Positions 1 through 8,905 are shown, numbered from the stretch's first letter. The stretch: 64,000 nt of DNA from Pseudomonas denitrificans (nom. rej.) (GCF_008807415.1 NZ_CP043626.1:2914001-2978000), one strand, 5' to 3'. Notes: generated from the letters alone by a model not told the origin. Numbers and translations are program-made.

Positions 1-447
1 GTACCAGGCCGGATCCTTGGTCTTGGCGATCACGCTGGTGCTGCCCACCGGCGAACCCCAGCCCTCACGACCGATCCCCAGGGCGTAGGTGTAGACAACG
101 TTCTTGTCCTTGGGGAAGTAGTACAGGCGGTATTCGGCGAGGTTGATCACCACGCCTTCGCGCGGACCTGCCGGCAGGACGAAACGGGTCGGAATGATGA
201 CCTCGGTGCCCACGCCCGGCAGCCAGGCATCGACGCCCGGGTTGGCAGCGATCATCTCGGAGTAGCCGAGGCCGTACTTCTCGCCCAGGTCGGCGAAGGT
301 GTCTTCGTACTTGGCCTTGATGACCTGGACCTGGCCGACGATATCGTCGCCCGGCGCCGGCAGCGGCAATTCAATGGCGGAAACGGGGCCGGCCGAGAGC
401 AGCGCGGCGAGGGACAGCGAGCAGGCGGCAATGACGCGCGACAACAT
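1..447 (-). CDS. L,D-transpeptidase (ErfK/YbiS/YkuD family) with LysM-like segment, 3' end off the window
   Basis: Periplasmic enzyme family that makes 3-3 crosslinks in peptidoglycan or attaches Braun-type lipoprotein. 149 residues are visible from an ATG at 447. Residues 1-24 form a signal peptide ending PVSA. Residues about 38-86 look like a LysM peptidoglycan-binding module (EKYGL..MIAANPGVD..LPGVG). The YkuD domain starts near residue 98 (VVINLAEYRLYYF) and the GxGREGWGSPVG stretch typical of this domain follows. The catalytic Cys/His region lies beyond the left edge, so activity cannot be judged. The family call is firm; the exact substrate is not known from sequence. Confidence 0.9.
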   Translation of the reverse strand, partial: MLSRVIAACSLSLAALLSAGPVSAIELPLPAPGDDIVGQVQVIKAKYEDTFADLGEKYGLGYSEMIAANPGVDAWLPGVGTEVIIPTRFVLPAGPREGVVINLAEYRLYYFPKDKNVVYTYALGIGREGWGSPVGSTSVIAKTKDPAWY

Positions 448-520
448 CCGAGGATCCTTGACGTGGGCAATGAGCAAAGGGTGATCAGTTTACCACCGCA
501 AGCCCCGTCAACGGGAGATA

Positions 521-799
521 TCAGATGAGCCAGGAACTGCGCGCGCCGCGCTTTTCCTCTTCGAGTTGTTTCAGGCAGGCCGCGCAGATGCGCCGATCGC
601 GCAGCAGCGGTTTCTCGGCACCGCGCCACATCGGCTGTGCCGGCAGCAGGCTGCCACACAACGTGCGGTCAGCCGGGGTTCCCAGCTCCAGCTGGCGCGC
701 GACCAGATGCACCCGGACCTCGCGGCAGGCGAACAGGTCCAGCTGTTCATCGGGTTCGATCAGCTGGTAGGCGAAGAGGGTCCAGGCGGGGCGCGACAT
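521..799 (-). CDS. small conserved hypothetical protein with CxxC
   Basis: 92-residue protein from the ATG at 799; the open frame extends further upstream (to 883) but that extension is basic and low-complexity, so I prefer the internal start. It has four Cys (25, 48, 72 and 75); the last two form CAAC and could, with C25/C48, bind a metal or form disulfides. No signal peptide or membrane segment. It sits between tesA and the L,D-transpeptidase, all on the minus strand. Function not recognised. Confidence 0.65.
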   Translation of the reverse strand: MSRPAWTLFAYQLIEPDEQLDLFACREVRVHLVARQLELGTPADRTLCGSLLPAQPMWRGAEKPLLRDRRICAACLKQLEEEKRGARSSWLI

Positions 800-886
800 A
801 GGGGGTTCCAGAAGGGTGCGCAAACATAGCCGAAAGGCCGGGCGCGGGGAAGCCTCGATTCCGTGGTTTATCCGTGCTGCCATTCA

Positions 887-1492
887 TTACAGCAGGGGCT
901 TGAGCGTCGGCCACACGTTGTCGAGCAGTTTAGGCTGAGCCGCCACCGCCGGATGGATGCCGTCAGCCTGCATCATGTCCTGCACGCCCCCTACCCCTTC
1001 AAGGAAGAACGGCACCAGTGGAATCTTCTGTTCGCTGGCCACGCTGTCGAAGACCTTGGCGAACGCGTCGGTGTAGCGCTGTCCGTAATTGGGCGGCAGG
1101 CGCATGCCGAGCAGGATCACCTTGGCGCCCGACTTCTGCGACTGCTCAACCATGCCGCTAAGATTCTGTTGCAATTGCGCCGGCGCCATTCCGCGCAGGC
1201 CGTCGTTGCCGCCCAGCTCGATCACCACCAGCTTCGGCTTCTGCTCCGAAAGCAGCGCCGGCAGCCGCGCGAGGCCTCCTGCAGTGGTGTCGCCGGAGAT
1301 CGACGCGTTCACCACCTTGTAGTCAAAACCCTGCTCCTGAAGACGCTTGTCCAGCAGGTTGACCCACCCCAGGCTGGTATCCAGCCCCAAACCGGCGCTG
1401 ATACTATCGCCGACGACCAACAGCGTCTGCGCCGCGGCCTGCTGCGTGATCAGAAGCAACGCCAGGCAGCCGCCCATTAGCCATGCACGCAT
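887..1492 (-). CDS. tesA: multifunctional acyl-CoA thioesterase I / protease I / lysophospholipase L1
   Basis: SGNH-family esterase exported to the periplasm that cleaves acyl thioesters and esters. 201 residues from ATG 1492; a second in-frame ATG lies at 1504. Residues 1-21 are a signal peptide (ends QQAAA). Block I GDSIS carries nucleophile Ser30. Block III is GGNDGLRG. The C-terminal DGIHP supplies the catalytic Asp and His. The length fits the family (about 200). It is divergent from ybbA with only 10 bases between start codons, the same tesA/ybbA/ybbP arrangement as in Escherichia coli, which supports the names. Confidence 0.95.
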   Translation of the reverse strand: MRAWLMGGCLALLLITQQAAAQTLLVVGDSISAGLGLDTSLGWVNLLDKRLQEQGFDYKVVNASISGDTTAGGLARLPALLSEQKPKLVVIELGGNDGLRGMAPAQLQQNLSGMVEQSQKSGAKVILLGMRLPPNYGQRYTDAFAKVFDSVASEQKIPLVPFFLEGVGGVQDMMQADGIHPAVAAQPKLLDNVWPTLKPLL

Positions 1493-1502
1493 CGGATTCT
1501 CC

Positions 1503-2186
1503 ATGAGCGAAAGCATTCTCACCGCGCGGAACCTTAGCAAGGTTGTTTCCAGCGCGGAAGGCAAGCTGACCATCCTCCACGACCTCTCCCTCGACCTCGC
1601 CCGCGGTGACAGCCTCGCCATCGTCGGCAGCTCCGGCTCGGGCAAATCCACCCTCCTCGGCCTGCTCGCCGGCCTGGACCTGCCCAGCGGCGGCGAGATC
1701 GTCCTGCTCGGCCACACCCTGGGCAGCCTCGATGAAGACCAGCGCGCGCGAGTACGCGCCGCCCACGTCGGCTTCGTCTTCCAGTCCTTCCAGTTGCTCG
1801 ACAGCCTCAATGCGCTGGAGAACGTCATGCTGCCGCTGGAACTGGACGGCCGGAAGGACGCCGAGCAGCGCGCCCGCGAATTGCTGGAACGTGTCGGCCT
1901 CGGCCAGCGCCTGACCCACTACCCGCGCCAGCTCTCCGGTGGCGAACAACAGCGGGTCGCCATCGCCCGCGCCTTCGCCGCCGAACCGGACGTGCTGTTC
2001 GCCGACGAACCGACCGGCAACCTCGACACCCACACTGGCGAGCGCATCAGCGACCTGCTCTTCGAACTGAACCGCGAGCGCGGCACCACCCTTGTCCTGG
2101 TGACCCACGACGAACGCCTCGCCCACCGCTGCCAGCGCCATATCCGCCTGGAAAGCGGCCACCTGATCGACCACGTCGAACCCTGA
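1503..2186 (+). CDS. ybbA: ABC transporter ATP-binding protein, YbbA (LolD/MacB type)
   Basis: 227-residue ATPase of the type that works with MacB/FtsX-fold permeases on lipoprotein or envelope substrates rather than classic import. Walker A GSSGSGKST at 42-50, Q-loop VFQSFQ at 92-97, signature LSGGEQQ at 144-150, Walker B VLFADE at 164-169, H-loop His202. The start at 1503 is chosen because the upstream open frame is antisense to tesA. ybbP follows after 13 bases, so the two form an operon. The substrate is unknown; adjacency to tesA is conserved across Gammaproteobacteria. Confidence 0.93.
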   Translation: MSESILTARNLSKVVSSAEGKLTILHDLSLDLARGDSLAIVGSSGSGKSTLLGLLAGLDLPSGGEIVLLGHTLGSLDEDQRARVRAAHVGFVFQSFQLLDSLNALENVMLPLELDGRKDAEQRARELLERVGLGQRLTHYPRQLSGGEQQRVAIARAFAAEPDVLFADEPTGNLDTHTGERISDLLFELNRERGTTLVLVTHDERLAHRCQRHIRLESGHLIDHVEP

Positions 2187-2199
2187 CGGACGAGAGCCG

Positions 2200-4701
2200 A
2201 TGAAGCCACTGTCGCTGCCCAACCTGTTCCGCCTGTCCCTCCGCCAGCTGTGGCGCGAGGGACGCAGCGGCGAACTGCGCGTGCTGTTCTTCGCCCTGCT
2301 GGTGGCGGTGGCGGCGAGCTCCGCCATCGGTTATTTCAGCGCGCGCCTGAACGGCGCCATGCTGGTGCGCGCCGCCGAATTCCTCGGCGCGGACCTGGTA
2401 CTCACCGGCACCCAGCCGGCGCAGCCGGAACAGATCGACCGCGGCCTCAAGCTCGGCCTGCAGCACGCGCAGAGCGTGGAATTCTCCAGCGTGGTGGCCA
2501 CCGACAACGGCATTCAACTGAGCAGCGTGAAGGCCGTCGGCGACAGTTATCCCCTGCGTGGCGAACTGAAGAGCGCGCCAGCCCCCTTGCAGCCGGAAGT
2601 CGAAGGCGGCCGCCCGGCGCCGGGTGACATCTGGGTCGAATCGCGCCTGCTCGCCAGCCTCGACCTGAAGATCGGCGACAGCGTCGACATCGGCCGCAAG
2701 TCCCTGCGCATCGCTCGTGTGCTGACCTACGAACCGGATCGCGCTGGCGACTTCTACAGCCTCACCCCGCGCGTAATGATGAGCCTGCACGACCTGGACG
2801 CCACCGGCGTGGTGCAGCCCGGCAGCCGGGTGCGCTATCGCGACCTCTGGGGCGGCGCGCACGATGCGCTGCAAACTTACCGGCAAGCTACCCAGAGCAA
2901 CCTGGCCGCCAACCAGGAACTGCAGGACGCGCACCACGGCAACCGTCAGATCGGCGACGCCCTGGGCCGCGCCGAACGCTACCTGAACCTCGCCAGCCTT
3001 GCCGCCGTGCTGCTCGCCGGCGTGGCCGTGGCGCTGTCGGCCAACCGCTTCGCCACCCGCCGCTTCGACGCCAGCGCACTGCTGCGCTGCCTGGGTCTGT
3101 CGCGCCGCGAAGCCCTTCTGCTGTATGGCAGCCAACTGTTCGCGCTGGGACTGGTTGCCAGCGTCTGCGGCGCCTTCCTCGGCTGGCTCGCGCAGCTGGG
3201 CCTGATGCACCTGCTGGGCAACCTGCTGCCGCCGGAAATTCCCGAAGCCGGCATAGTCCCCGCGCTCGCCGGCATGGCGACCGGGCTGGTCGCGCTGGCC
3301 GGCTTTGCCTTGCCACCGCTCGCCGCGCTGGGCCGCGTACCGCCGCTGCGCGTGCTGCGCAGCGACCTGCTGCCGGTGCCGATGCGCACCTGGGCCGCCT
3401 ATGGCTGTGCGCTGCTCGCCCTCGGCCTGATCATGTGGCGCCTGAGCCTGGACCTGAAACTCACCCTCGCTCTCCTCGGCGGCGGCGCCATCGCCGCGGT
3501 GATCCTCGGTTTCATCCTGCTGCTGGCCCTGCGTGGCCTGCGCCGCGCCCTCCAGGGTGCCAGCCTGCCGTGGCGCCTGGGCCTGGGCCAACTGCTGCGC
3601 TACCCGCTGGCCGCCGCCGGACAGAGCCTCGCCTTCGGCCTGATCCTGCTGGCCATGGCGCTGATCGCCCTGCTGCGCGGTGAATTGCTGGACACCTGGC
3701 ATTCCCAGTTGCCGCCCAATGCGCCGAACCACTTCGCGCTGAACATCCTGCCGGCCGAGAAAGACGGTTTCGAGCAACGGGTGAAGGCACTGTCGCCCAA
3801 CGCCGAAGACCTCTATCCGATGGTGCCTGGCCGGCTGGTGGCGGTGAACGGCAAGCCCGTCCAGACATTGAAGGAAGACGTGCGCAGCGAGCGCGCCCTG
3901 CACCGGGACCTCGGCCTGACCTGGTCGGAGCGCCTGCCTGCGGGCAACCAGATAGTCGCCGGTGATTGGTGGCAGGCCGGCGAGAACAGCGAACTGCCGG
4001 GCGTCTCGGTGGAAGAGAAGCTCGCCGGCAACCTCGGCCTGAAAGTCGGCGATCACCTGAGCTTCACCGTCGCCGGGCAGACTCGCGAAGCGCAGATCCG
4101 CAGCCTGCGCTCGGTGAAATGGGACAACTTCCAGCCCAACTTCTTCATGGTCTTCGAGCCCGGCACCCTGACCGACCTGCCGGTGACCTACCTGACCAGC
4201 TTCTACCTGCCGGTGAGCCAGGAGCGCCAACTGATCGAACTCGCCCGCGCCTACCCCACCGTCACCCTGCTGCCAGTGGACGCGCTGCTGGCGCAGTTGC
4301 GCAGCATCCTCGACCAGGTGACGCTGGCGGTGGAGTACGTGCTGGTGTTCGTCCTCGCCGCCGGCTTCGTGGTGTTGTTCGCCGGCCTGCAGGCGACCCT
4401 CGACGAGCGCCTGCGCCAGGGCGCACTGCTGCGCGCGCTGGGCGCCGAGCGCGGCCTGCTGATGCGCACGCGGCGCAGCGAGTTCGCCCTGCTCGGCGCG
4501 GTCAGCGGCCTGCTGGCGGCGCTGGGCTGCGAGCTGATCAGCTACCTGCTCTACCGGCTGGTGTTCGACCTGCCGTGGAGCCCGCATCCCTGGCTGCTGG
4601 GGCTGCCGGTGCTGGGTGCGCTGCTGGTGGGCGGCGCCGGCCTGCTCGGCACTCGACGCGCGCTCAACGTGAGCCCATTGCGCCTGCTGCGCGAGAGCTG
4701 A
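2200..4701 (+). CDS. ybbP: ABC transporter permease, YbbP (FtsX-like, two FtsX domains)
   Basis: 833-residue membrane subunit paired with YbbA. An N-terminal helix (residues about 20-45, FFALLVAVAASSAIGYF) is followed by a large periplasmic MacB-type region. Helix clusters follow near 265-375 and 400-500. A second periplasmic domain and a last FtsX helix set complete the chain (VLAAGFVVLFAGL, then LLGLPVLGALLVGGAGLLG). Length and the double FtsX layout match YbbP. It ends in the conserved alanine-rich ALNVSPLRLLR tail. Cargo is not known for the family. Confidence 0.93.
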   Translation: MKPLSLPNLFRLSLRQLWREGRSGELRVLFFALLVAVAASSAIGYFSARLNGAMLVRAAEFLGADLVLTGTQPAQPEQIDRGLKLGLQHAQSVEFSSVVATDNGIQLSSVKAVGDSYPLRGELKSAPAPLQPEVEGGRPAPGDIWVESRLLASLDLKIGDSVDIGRKSLRIARVLTYEPDRAGDFYSLTPRVMMSLHDLDATGVVQPGSRVRYRDLWGGAHDALQTYRQATQSNLAANQELQDAHHGNRQIGDALGRAERYLNLASLAAVLLAGVAVALSANRFATRRFDASALLRCLGLSRREALLLYGSQLFALGLVASVCGAFLGWLAQLGLMHLLGNLLPPEIPEAGIVPALAGMATGLVALAGFALPPLAALGRVPPLRVLRSDLLPVPMRTWAAYGCALLALGLIMWRLSLDLKLTLALLGGGAIAAVILGFILLLALRGLRRALQGASLPWRLGLGQLLRYPLAAAGQSLAFGLILLAMALIALLRGELLDTWHSQLPPNAPNHFALNILPAEKDGFEQRVKALSPNAEDLYPMVPGRLVAVNGKPVQTLKEDVRSERALHRDLGLTWSERLPAGNQIVAGDWWQAGENSELPGVSVEEKLAGNLGLKVGDHLSFTVAGQTREAQIRSLRSVKWDNFQPNFFMVFEPGTLTDLPVTYLTSFYLPVSQERQLIELARAYPTVTLLPVDALLAQLRSILDQVTLAVEYVLVFVLAAGFVVLFAGLQATLDERLRQGALLRALGAERGLLMRTRRSEFALLGAVSGLLAALGCELISYLLYRLVFDLPWSPHPWLLGLPVLGALLVGGAGLLGTRRALNVSPLRLLRES

Positions 4702-4742
4702 TCGGGTAGACTGCCCCGATCACTCTCGCCGCACTGGATGCC

Positions 4743-5240
4743 ATGAGCCGCTATCGTCCGCCCCGCCCTGCCGGTACCCCGCTGATCACTCCCGAAGGCG
4801 AAGCGCGCCTGCGCGCAGAACTGCATGAACTGTGGAACGTGCGTCGGCCACAGGTGACCCAGTCGGTCAGCGAGGCCGCCGCGCAAGGCGACCGCTCGGA
4901 GAACGCCGAGTACACCTACGGCAAGAAGATGCTGCGCGAGATCGACAGCCGCGTGCGCTTCCTGCGCAAGCGCCTGGAGAACTGCAAGGTGGTCAGCGAG
5001 CGCCCGGCCGATCCGAACAAGGTCTACTTCGGCGCCTGGGTCACCCTGGAAGACGAGGACGGCGAACAGGCCCGCTACCGTATCGTCGGCCCGGATGAGC
5101 TGGACCTGCGCAACAACCACATCAGCATCGACTCGCCACTGGCCCGCGCCCTGGTGGGCAAGGAGCTGGACGCCGAGGTGATGGTGCGCAGCCCGTCCGG
5201 CGAGAAGATGTGGTTCGTGGTGGAAATCGACTATCCCTGA
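4743..5240 (+). CDS. greB: transcript cleavage factor GreB
   Basis: 165 residues. Binds in the secondary channel of RNA polymerase and stimulates cleavage of backtracked RNA. The N-terminal coiled coil carries the acidic tip GDRSENAEY with Asp50 and Glu53 that coordinate the catalytic Mg. The C-terminal FKBP-like domain follows ([21 protein letters not shown]). GreB rather than GreA is suggested by the basic N-terminus ([11 protein letters not shown]) and by the [16 protein letters not shown] stretch. It lies 41 bases after ybbP; a short hairpin (4699-4706 with 4715-4722) overlaps the ybbP stop. Confidence 0.95.
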   Translation: MSRYRPPRPAGTPLITPEGEARLRAELHELWNVRRPQVTQSVSEAAAQGDRSENAEYTYGKKMLREIDSRVRFLRKRLENCKVVSERPADPNKVYFGAWVTLEDEDGEQARYRIVGPDELDLRNNHISIDSPLARALVGKELDAEVMVRSPSGEKMWFVVEIDYP

Positions 5241-5268
5241 GGCTGCGCCAAGGATCGCGGATCAAACT

Positions 5269-5338
5269 CCCTGCTGGAGCGGGCCGCTTACTAGAAATGC
5301 AGAGGCGCGATCGCGCCCATGGGGCGCTCCTGCAGGGG
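5269..5338. repeat. palindromic intergenic repeat (CTGTAGGAGC / GCGATCGC family), copy 1
   Basis: The ends are imperfect inverted repeats (CCCTGCTGGAGCG at the left, CGCTCCTGCAGGGG at the right). The inside holds GGCGCGATCGCGCC and CCATGGGGC. The same ends and GCGATCGC core recur at 40501-40550. It sits in the 108-base gap between convergent greB and the next minus-strand gene, typical of REP-like elements that can act as bidirectional terminators. Confidence 0.7.
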
Positions 5339-5348
5339 GCTTAAGCGT

Positions 5349-5669
5349 TCAGAACGACGGCGGACGCCGGGTAATCAGCCCTTGCCGGGCGACACGGGTG
5401 AGTTCGTGAACGGCTGACTCCAACTGCTCGGCCACCGGCGACTGGACGACGGCGAAGTCGAAACTGTCGGACGGAAAGCGCGCGAGATCAGCAAAGGTTT
5501 CGGCGAACTGGATCAGGAAGGTGCGCGAGCCGTTCCAGCGCTTGGGCCAGCCATCGAGGTAACGGACGAGGGTGGGCTGGTGATTGCCGCCCAGGAGAAT
5601 CTTCGGATTGCGCCGCACCAGGCCAGTGGTGATCGGGGCCAGGCGCACATGCGGGTTGGGACAGGTCAT
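5349..5669 (-). CDS. hypothetical protein, methyltransferase-tail-like
   Basis: 106 residues from ATG 5669. No signal peptide or membrane segment. The C-terminal third (FDFAVVQSPVAEQL, then AVHELTRVARQGLI) resembles the end of class I SAM methyltransferases (the usual form is HVLEHL..ALRELRRVARPGG), but the SAM-binding GxGxG motif I is absent and the protein is too short. It could be a family with a partial fold, or a remnant. Function not recognised; it stands alone between greB and thpR. Confidence 0.6.
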   Translation of the reverse strand: MTCPNPHVRLAPITTGLVRRNPKILLGGNHQPTLVRYLDGWPKRWNGSRTFLIQFAETFADLARFPSDSFDFAVVQSPVAEQLESAVHELTRVARQGLITRRPPSF

Positions 5670-5851
5670 GGTGTCACGTCTCCGCCTCAGGGGTCCTGCT
5701 GGACGCGGCGAGAGGCACACCGAACCAGCGCTTTAGCGGTATTTCGATGTCAGCTGTCGCTTGCATCCGCGCCCCGCAAGTTGCTACTTAAATCGGCGCT
5801 GTGCGGCATCCTAGAGAAGCCCCGGCAAAGCTGTCAAGGAGACTTCAGTCG

Positions 5852-6370
5852 ATGACCACCCCCCCCATGCGGCTGTTCTTCGCCCTGCCCTGCCCGGCTG
5901 AACTGGCGGCGCGCATCTGCACCTGGCGCGACAGCCTGCACCACGACGGCCAGCCCGTATCCCAGGCCAACCTGCACCTGACACTGGCCTTTCTCGGCTC
6001 CGTGCCGCGCGGGCGCAAGGCCGAATTGCGCGCCATCGGCGAACGCCTGCCACACCAGGGCTTCAACCTTGAACTGGACCACATTGCGCGCTGGAACAAC
6101 GGCATCCTGCACCTGGCGCCCAGCAACGCGCCGGCCGCCCTGCACGAACTGGTGCACGCCCTGCGCGAAGAGCTGCATGCCGGTGGATTCGAAGTCGAGC
6201 ATCGCCCGTTCCATCCGCATATCACGCTCGCTCGCCATGCCCACCATACGCCGACGGCCCAAGCCGCCTTCCTGCTGCCAGCCCAGGCGGTGACGCTGTT
6301 CAGCTCGGAGAACAGCCCCACCGGGGTGCGCTACCGCGCCATCGGCGAGTGGCCGCTAGACAGCGTCTGA
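5852..6370 (+). CDS. thpR: RNA 2',3'-cyclic phosphodiesterase (2H family)
   Basis: 172 residues from ATG 5852. Opens RNA 2',3'-cyclic phosphates (older name LigT, 2'-5' RNA ligase). Both signature HxTx tetrapeptides are present: HLTL at 42-45 and HITL at 123-126, the pair that defines the 2H fold. The length fits. Its last 15 bases overlap the convergent LysR gene. The start is chosen from the family N-terminus (MRLFFAL) close behind and an AAGGAGA ribosome site upstream. Confidence 0.93.
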   Translation: MTTPPMRLFFALPCPAELAARICTWRDSLHHDGQPVSQANLHLTLAFLGSVPRGRKAELRAIGERLPHQGFNLELDHIARWNNGILHLAPSNAPAALHELVHALREELHAGGFEVEHRPFHPHITLARHAHHTPTAQAAFLLPAQAVTLFSSENSPTGVRYRAIGEWPLDSV

Positions 6371-7255
6371 GCGCGCCGCCCAGTCCTGGGCGTAATCGAG
6401 GAAACGACGCAGGCCCGCCGTGGGGTACTTGTCGATATGCAGCGCACGGAAGAAGGTCCGCCGCAGCGGCCCCAGCGGGTTATCCAGACGCACCAGTTCG
6501 CCGCGCGCAAGCTCCGCCTGCACGACGCGTTGCGACAGACAGCCGATGCCGAAACCGCTGCCCACCAGATGCTTGATCGCCTCGGCGTTACTCACCTCCA
6601 GAGGCGCGTTGACGCTGCCCAGGCGTGGCAATACCTGCTGCTCGAATGTCACGCGGGTACCGGAACCGGCTTCGCGCAGCACCCAGCGCGCCGCCGCCAG
6701 ATCCTTCAGGCTGATGCGCTCGGCCAGCGCCAGGGGATGTTCCGGCGCCACTACCAGCAAGAGTTCATCGGCCATCCAGGGCGTGAGCTGGATCTGCGGA
6801 TGCTGGATCGGCGCCTCGATGAAGGCCACGTCCAACCTGAACTCGGCCAGCGCCTCGATCACCCCGCCGCTGTTGGCGACCTGCAACTCCAGACGGCTTT
6901 CGGGCAGCTCGCCGAGAAAACCGGCCATTACCTGCGGCAGCAGGTAGCCACCAATGCTGCGGCTGGCACCGAGGCTCAGCTGTACCGGAGCCGATTCGAA
7001 CAGGCTCTCCAGCTCCGCGCTCTGCGCCAGCAAAGCACTGGCCTTGGGGTAAAAGGCGCGGCCGTTGTCGTTCAGCGCCAGGCGCTTGCCGCTGCGGTCG
7101 AACAGGCGCGTACCGAGCGCGCGCTCCAGTTCCTGCAACGCCTGGCTGGCGGCGGACTGCGACAGCGCGATGCGCGCTGCCGCCTGGGTCACGTTGCCCA
7201 GCTCGGCGATGGCGGTGAAGGTCGCCAGTTGGCGAAGAGTAATGCGCGGGCCCAT
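6356..7255 (-). CDS. LysR-family transcriptional regulator (YeiE-like)
   Basis: 299 residues from ATG 7255 (an in-frame TTG at 7273 is the alternative). The N-terminal winged helix (ITLRQLATFTAIAELGNVTQAA, with helix 3 SQSAASQALQELE) is followed by a LysR substrate-binding domain from about residue 85. Divergent from the YeiH-type gene, with 93 bases between the two starts; by LysR rules it probably controls that neighbour. In E. coli the yeiE-yeiH pair has the same layout. The ligand is not predictable from sequence. Confidence 0.9.
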   Translation of the reverse strand: MGPRITLRQLATFTAIAELGNVTQAAARIALSQSAASQALQELERALGTRLFDRSGKRLALNDNGRAFYPKASALLAQSAELESLFESAPVQLSLGASRSIGGYLLPQVMAGFLGELPESRLELQVANSGGVIEALAEFRLDVAFIEAPIQHPQIQLTPWMADELLLVVAPEHPLALAERISLKDLAAARWVLREAGSGTRVTFEQQVLPRLGSVNAPLEVSNAEAIKHLVGSGFGIGCLSQRVVQAELARGELVRLDNPLGPLRRTFFRALHIDKYPTAGLRRFLDYAQDWAARSDAV

Positions 7256-7348
7256 ATCGATAAAACCGGTCAACCTAATAAGAACAATCCGTTTTTACAC
7301 TAAGCAACGCGGCGGCACCATGGCTTCACCTTACACAAGGAGCCTGTA

Positions 7349-8377
7349 ATGAACGCCCTTCGCCGCCTGCCCTACTACGTCCCTGGCGCCCTGCTCTGCC
7401 TGGGCATCGCCTTCGGCTCCCGCCAGCTCATGGAAATCCCCGCGCTGCAGCACCTGGGACTCGGCAGCCTGACCCTGGCGATTCTCATCGGCCTGCTGGC
7501 CGGCAACCTCGGCCTCGCCCGCTTCGGCAGCATCCGCCCCGGCATCGACCTGTCGCGCCAGCAACTGCTGCGCCTGGGCGTGGTGCTCTACGGCCTGCGC
7601 CTGACCTTCCAGGACATCGCTGCCCTCGGCCCAGCCGCGCTGATCATCGACGTGCTGATGGTCGCCAGCACCCTGACCGTCGCCTGGTGGATCGGCGAGC
7701 GCTGGCTCAAGCTGCCGCGTGAAAGCGCCCTGCTGATCGGCGCCGGCAGCGCCATCTGCGGCGCCGCAGCGGTGATGGCGAGCAGCCCGGTGCTCAAGGC
7801 GCGCGCCGAACACACGGCCGTCGCGGTGGCTACCGTTGTCCTGTTCGGCACCCTGGCGATGCTGCTGCACCCATTGATCTACGCTGCGCTGCCCAACCTG
7901 TTCGGCAGTGAGCAGGCCTTCGGCGTGTTCACCGGCTCGACCATCCACGAAGTCGCCCAGGTGGTTGCTGCCGGCCGCGCCATGGACCCCGCCGCCGCGG
8001 ACGCCGCGCTGATCAGCAAGATGCTGCGCGTCCTGCTGCTGGCCCCGGCCCTGCTGATCCTCGGCCGTGTGGGTTGCGCCGAAGCCGCCGAGCCGGGTGC
8101 GCGCCGCAAGCTGCACATTCCGGGCTTCGCCGTGTTCTTCCTGCTGGTGACCGGCCTGCGCTCGCTGGGCTGGGTCCCGGAAAGCTGGCTGGCGCCGCTG
8201 CAGCAGCTGGATGATGTGATGCTCGGCATGGCGATGGCCGCCCTGGGCCTGGCCACCCGCCTGGGCGACCTGCGCAAGGAAGGCCCGAAGCCGCTGCTAC
8301 TGGGCGCCGGACTGTTCGTCTTCCTGCTGGTGGGCGGCGGCCTGATCAATGGCGGCGTGCAATATCTCTTCCACTGA
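7349..8377 (+). CDS. YeiH / UPF0324 family inner-membrane protein
   Basis: 342 residues with about ten hydrophobic helices. Family hallmarks include GNLGLARFGSIRPGIDLSRQ near the N-terminus, the glycine-rich GAGSAICGAAAVMA, and FTGSTIHEVAQVVAAG in the middle. An AAGGAG ribosome site precedes ATG 7349. Probably a transporter, but no substrate is established for the family. It ends upstream of a perfect hairpin terminator. Confidence 0.88.
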   Translation: MNALRRLPYYVPGALLCLGIAFGSRQLMEIPALQHLGLGSLTLAILIGLLAGNLGLARFGSIRPGIDLSRQQLLRLGVVLYGLRLTFQDIAALGPAALIIDVLMVASTLTVAWWIGERWLKLPRESALLIGAGSAICGAAAVMASSPVLKARAEHTAVAVATVVLFGTLAMLLHPLIYAALPNLFGSEQAFGVFTGSTIHEVAQVVAAGRAMDPAAADAALISKMLRVLLLAPALLILGRVGCAEAAEPGARRKLHIPGFAVFFLLVTGLRSLGWVPESWLAPLQQLDDVMLGMAMAALGLATRLGDLRKEGPKPLLLGAGLFVFLLVGGGLINGGVQYLFH

Positions 8378-8405
8378 ATCGCGCTCCTCCGATTCAGAGA
8401 CAAAC

Positions 8406-8440
8406 AAAAAGGGCGGACACCTGAGGTGTCCGCCCTTTTT
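8406..8440. terminator. bidirectional rho-independent terminator
   Basis: Perfect 11-bp stem GGGCGGACACC / GGTGTCCGCCC with a 3-base TGA loop, flanked by A5 on the left and T5 on the right. It can terminate both the YeiH-type gene (+) and the DoxX gene (-). Confidence 0.93.
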
Positions 8441-8470
8441 CGTTACCGCCTTCTGCTGATGCCTTGGCGA

Positions 8471-8905
8471 TCAGCTGGACAGCTTGCGGTCCAGGGAGAA
8501 CGGGCCGGCACCGCTGATCAGCAGCGCAACGCTGATCATGATCAGGGTAAAGGCGTATTCGAAGCCGTTGGCGGTGATGAAGAAGCCGTTGGCCAGGTGC
8601 ACGCTGAACACGGCCACCAGCATGGCGACGATCAGCGGGATGCTCGCCAGGCGCACCAGCAGGCCGAGGACCAGGGCCAGGCCGCCGAAGAATTCGGCGC
8701 TGCCGGCCAGAGCGGCCATCAGGTAGCCGGGGGTCACGCCGAGGGATTCCAGCCAGCCCGCCATGCCTTGCAGACCCGGGCCACCGAAGGCGCCGAAGAG
8801 TTTCTGCGAGCCGTGCGCCATGAAGGTCAGGCCGGTGGTGATACGCAGTACAGCGATGCCGGCGCCAGCGTTGGTGGTCAGGATGGATTTGATCAGCGAG
8901 TTCAT
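8471..8905 (-). CDS. DoxX family membrane protein
   Basis: 144 residues with four predicted transmembrane helices. Typical DoxX motifs are RITTGLTFMAHGSQKLFG at the start, then GSAEFFGGLALVLGLLVRLA and ANGFEYAFTLIMISVALLI. Family members are small inner-membrane proteins with proposed redox or quinone roles; the precise function is unknown. It is a single gene with the shared terminator at 8406-8440 at its 3' end. Confidence 0.9.
   Translation of the reverse strand: MNSLIKSILTTNAGAGIAVLRITTGLTFMAHGSQKLFGAFGGPGLQGMAGWLESLGVTPGYLMAALAGSAEFFGGLALVLGLLVRLASIPLIVAMLVAVFSVHLANGFFITANGFEYAFTLIMISVALLISGAGPFSLDRKLSS

Noticed and set aside
2047..4587. 846-residue open frame on the minus strand opposite ybbP
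   Set aside because: Antisense to a clear FtsX permease; composition is almost only A, Q, R, H, E and V, as expected from a GC-rich codon mirror. No domain.
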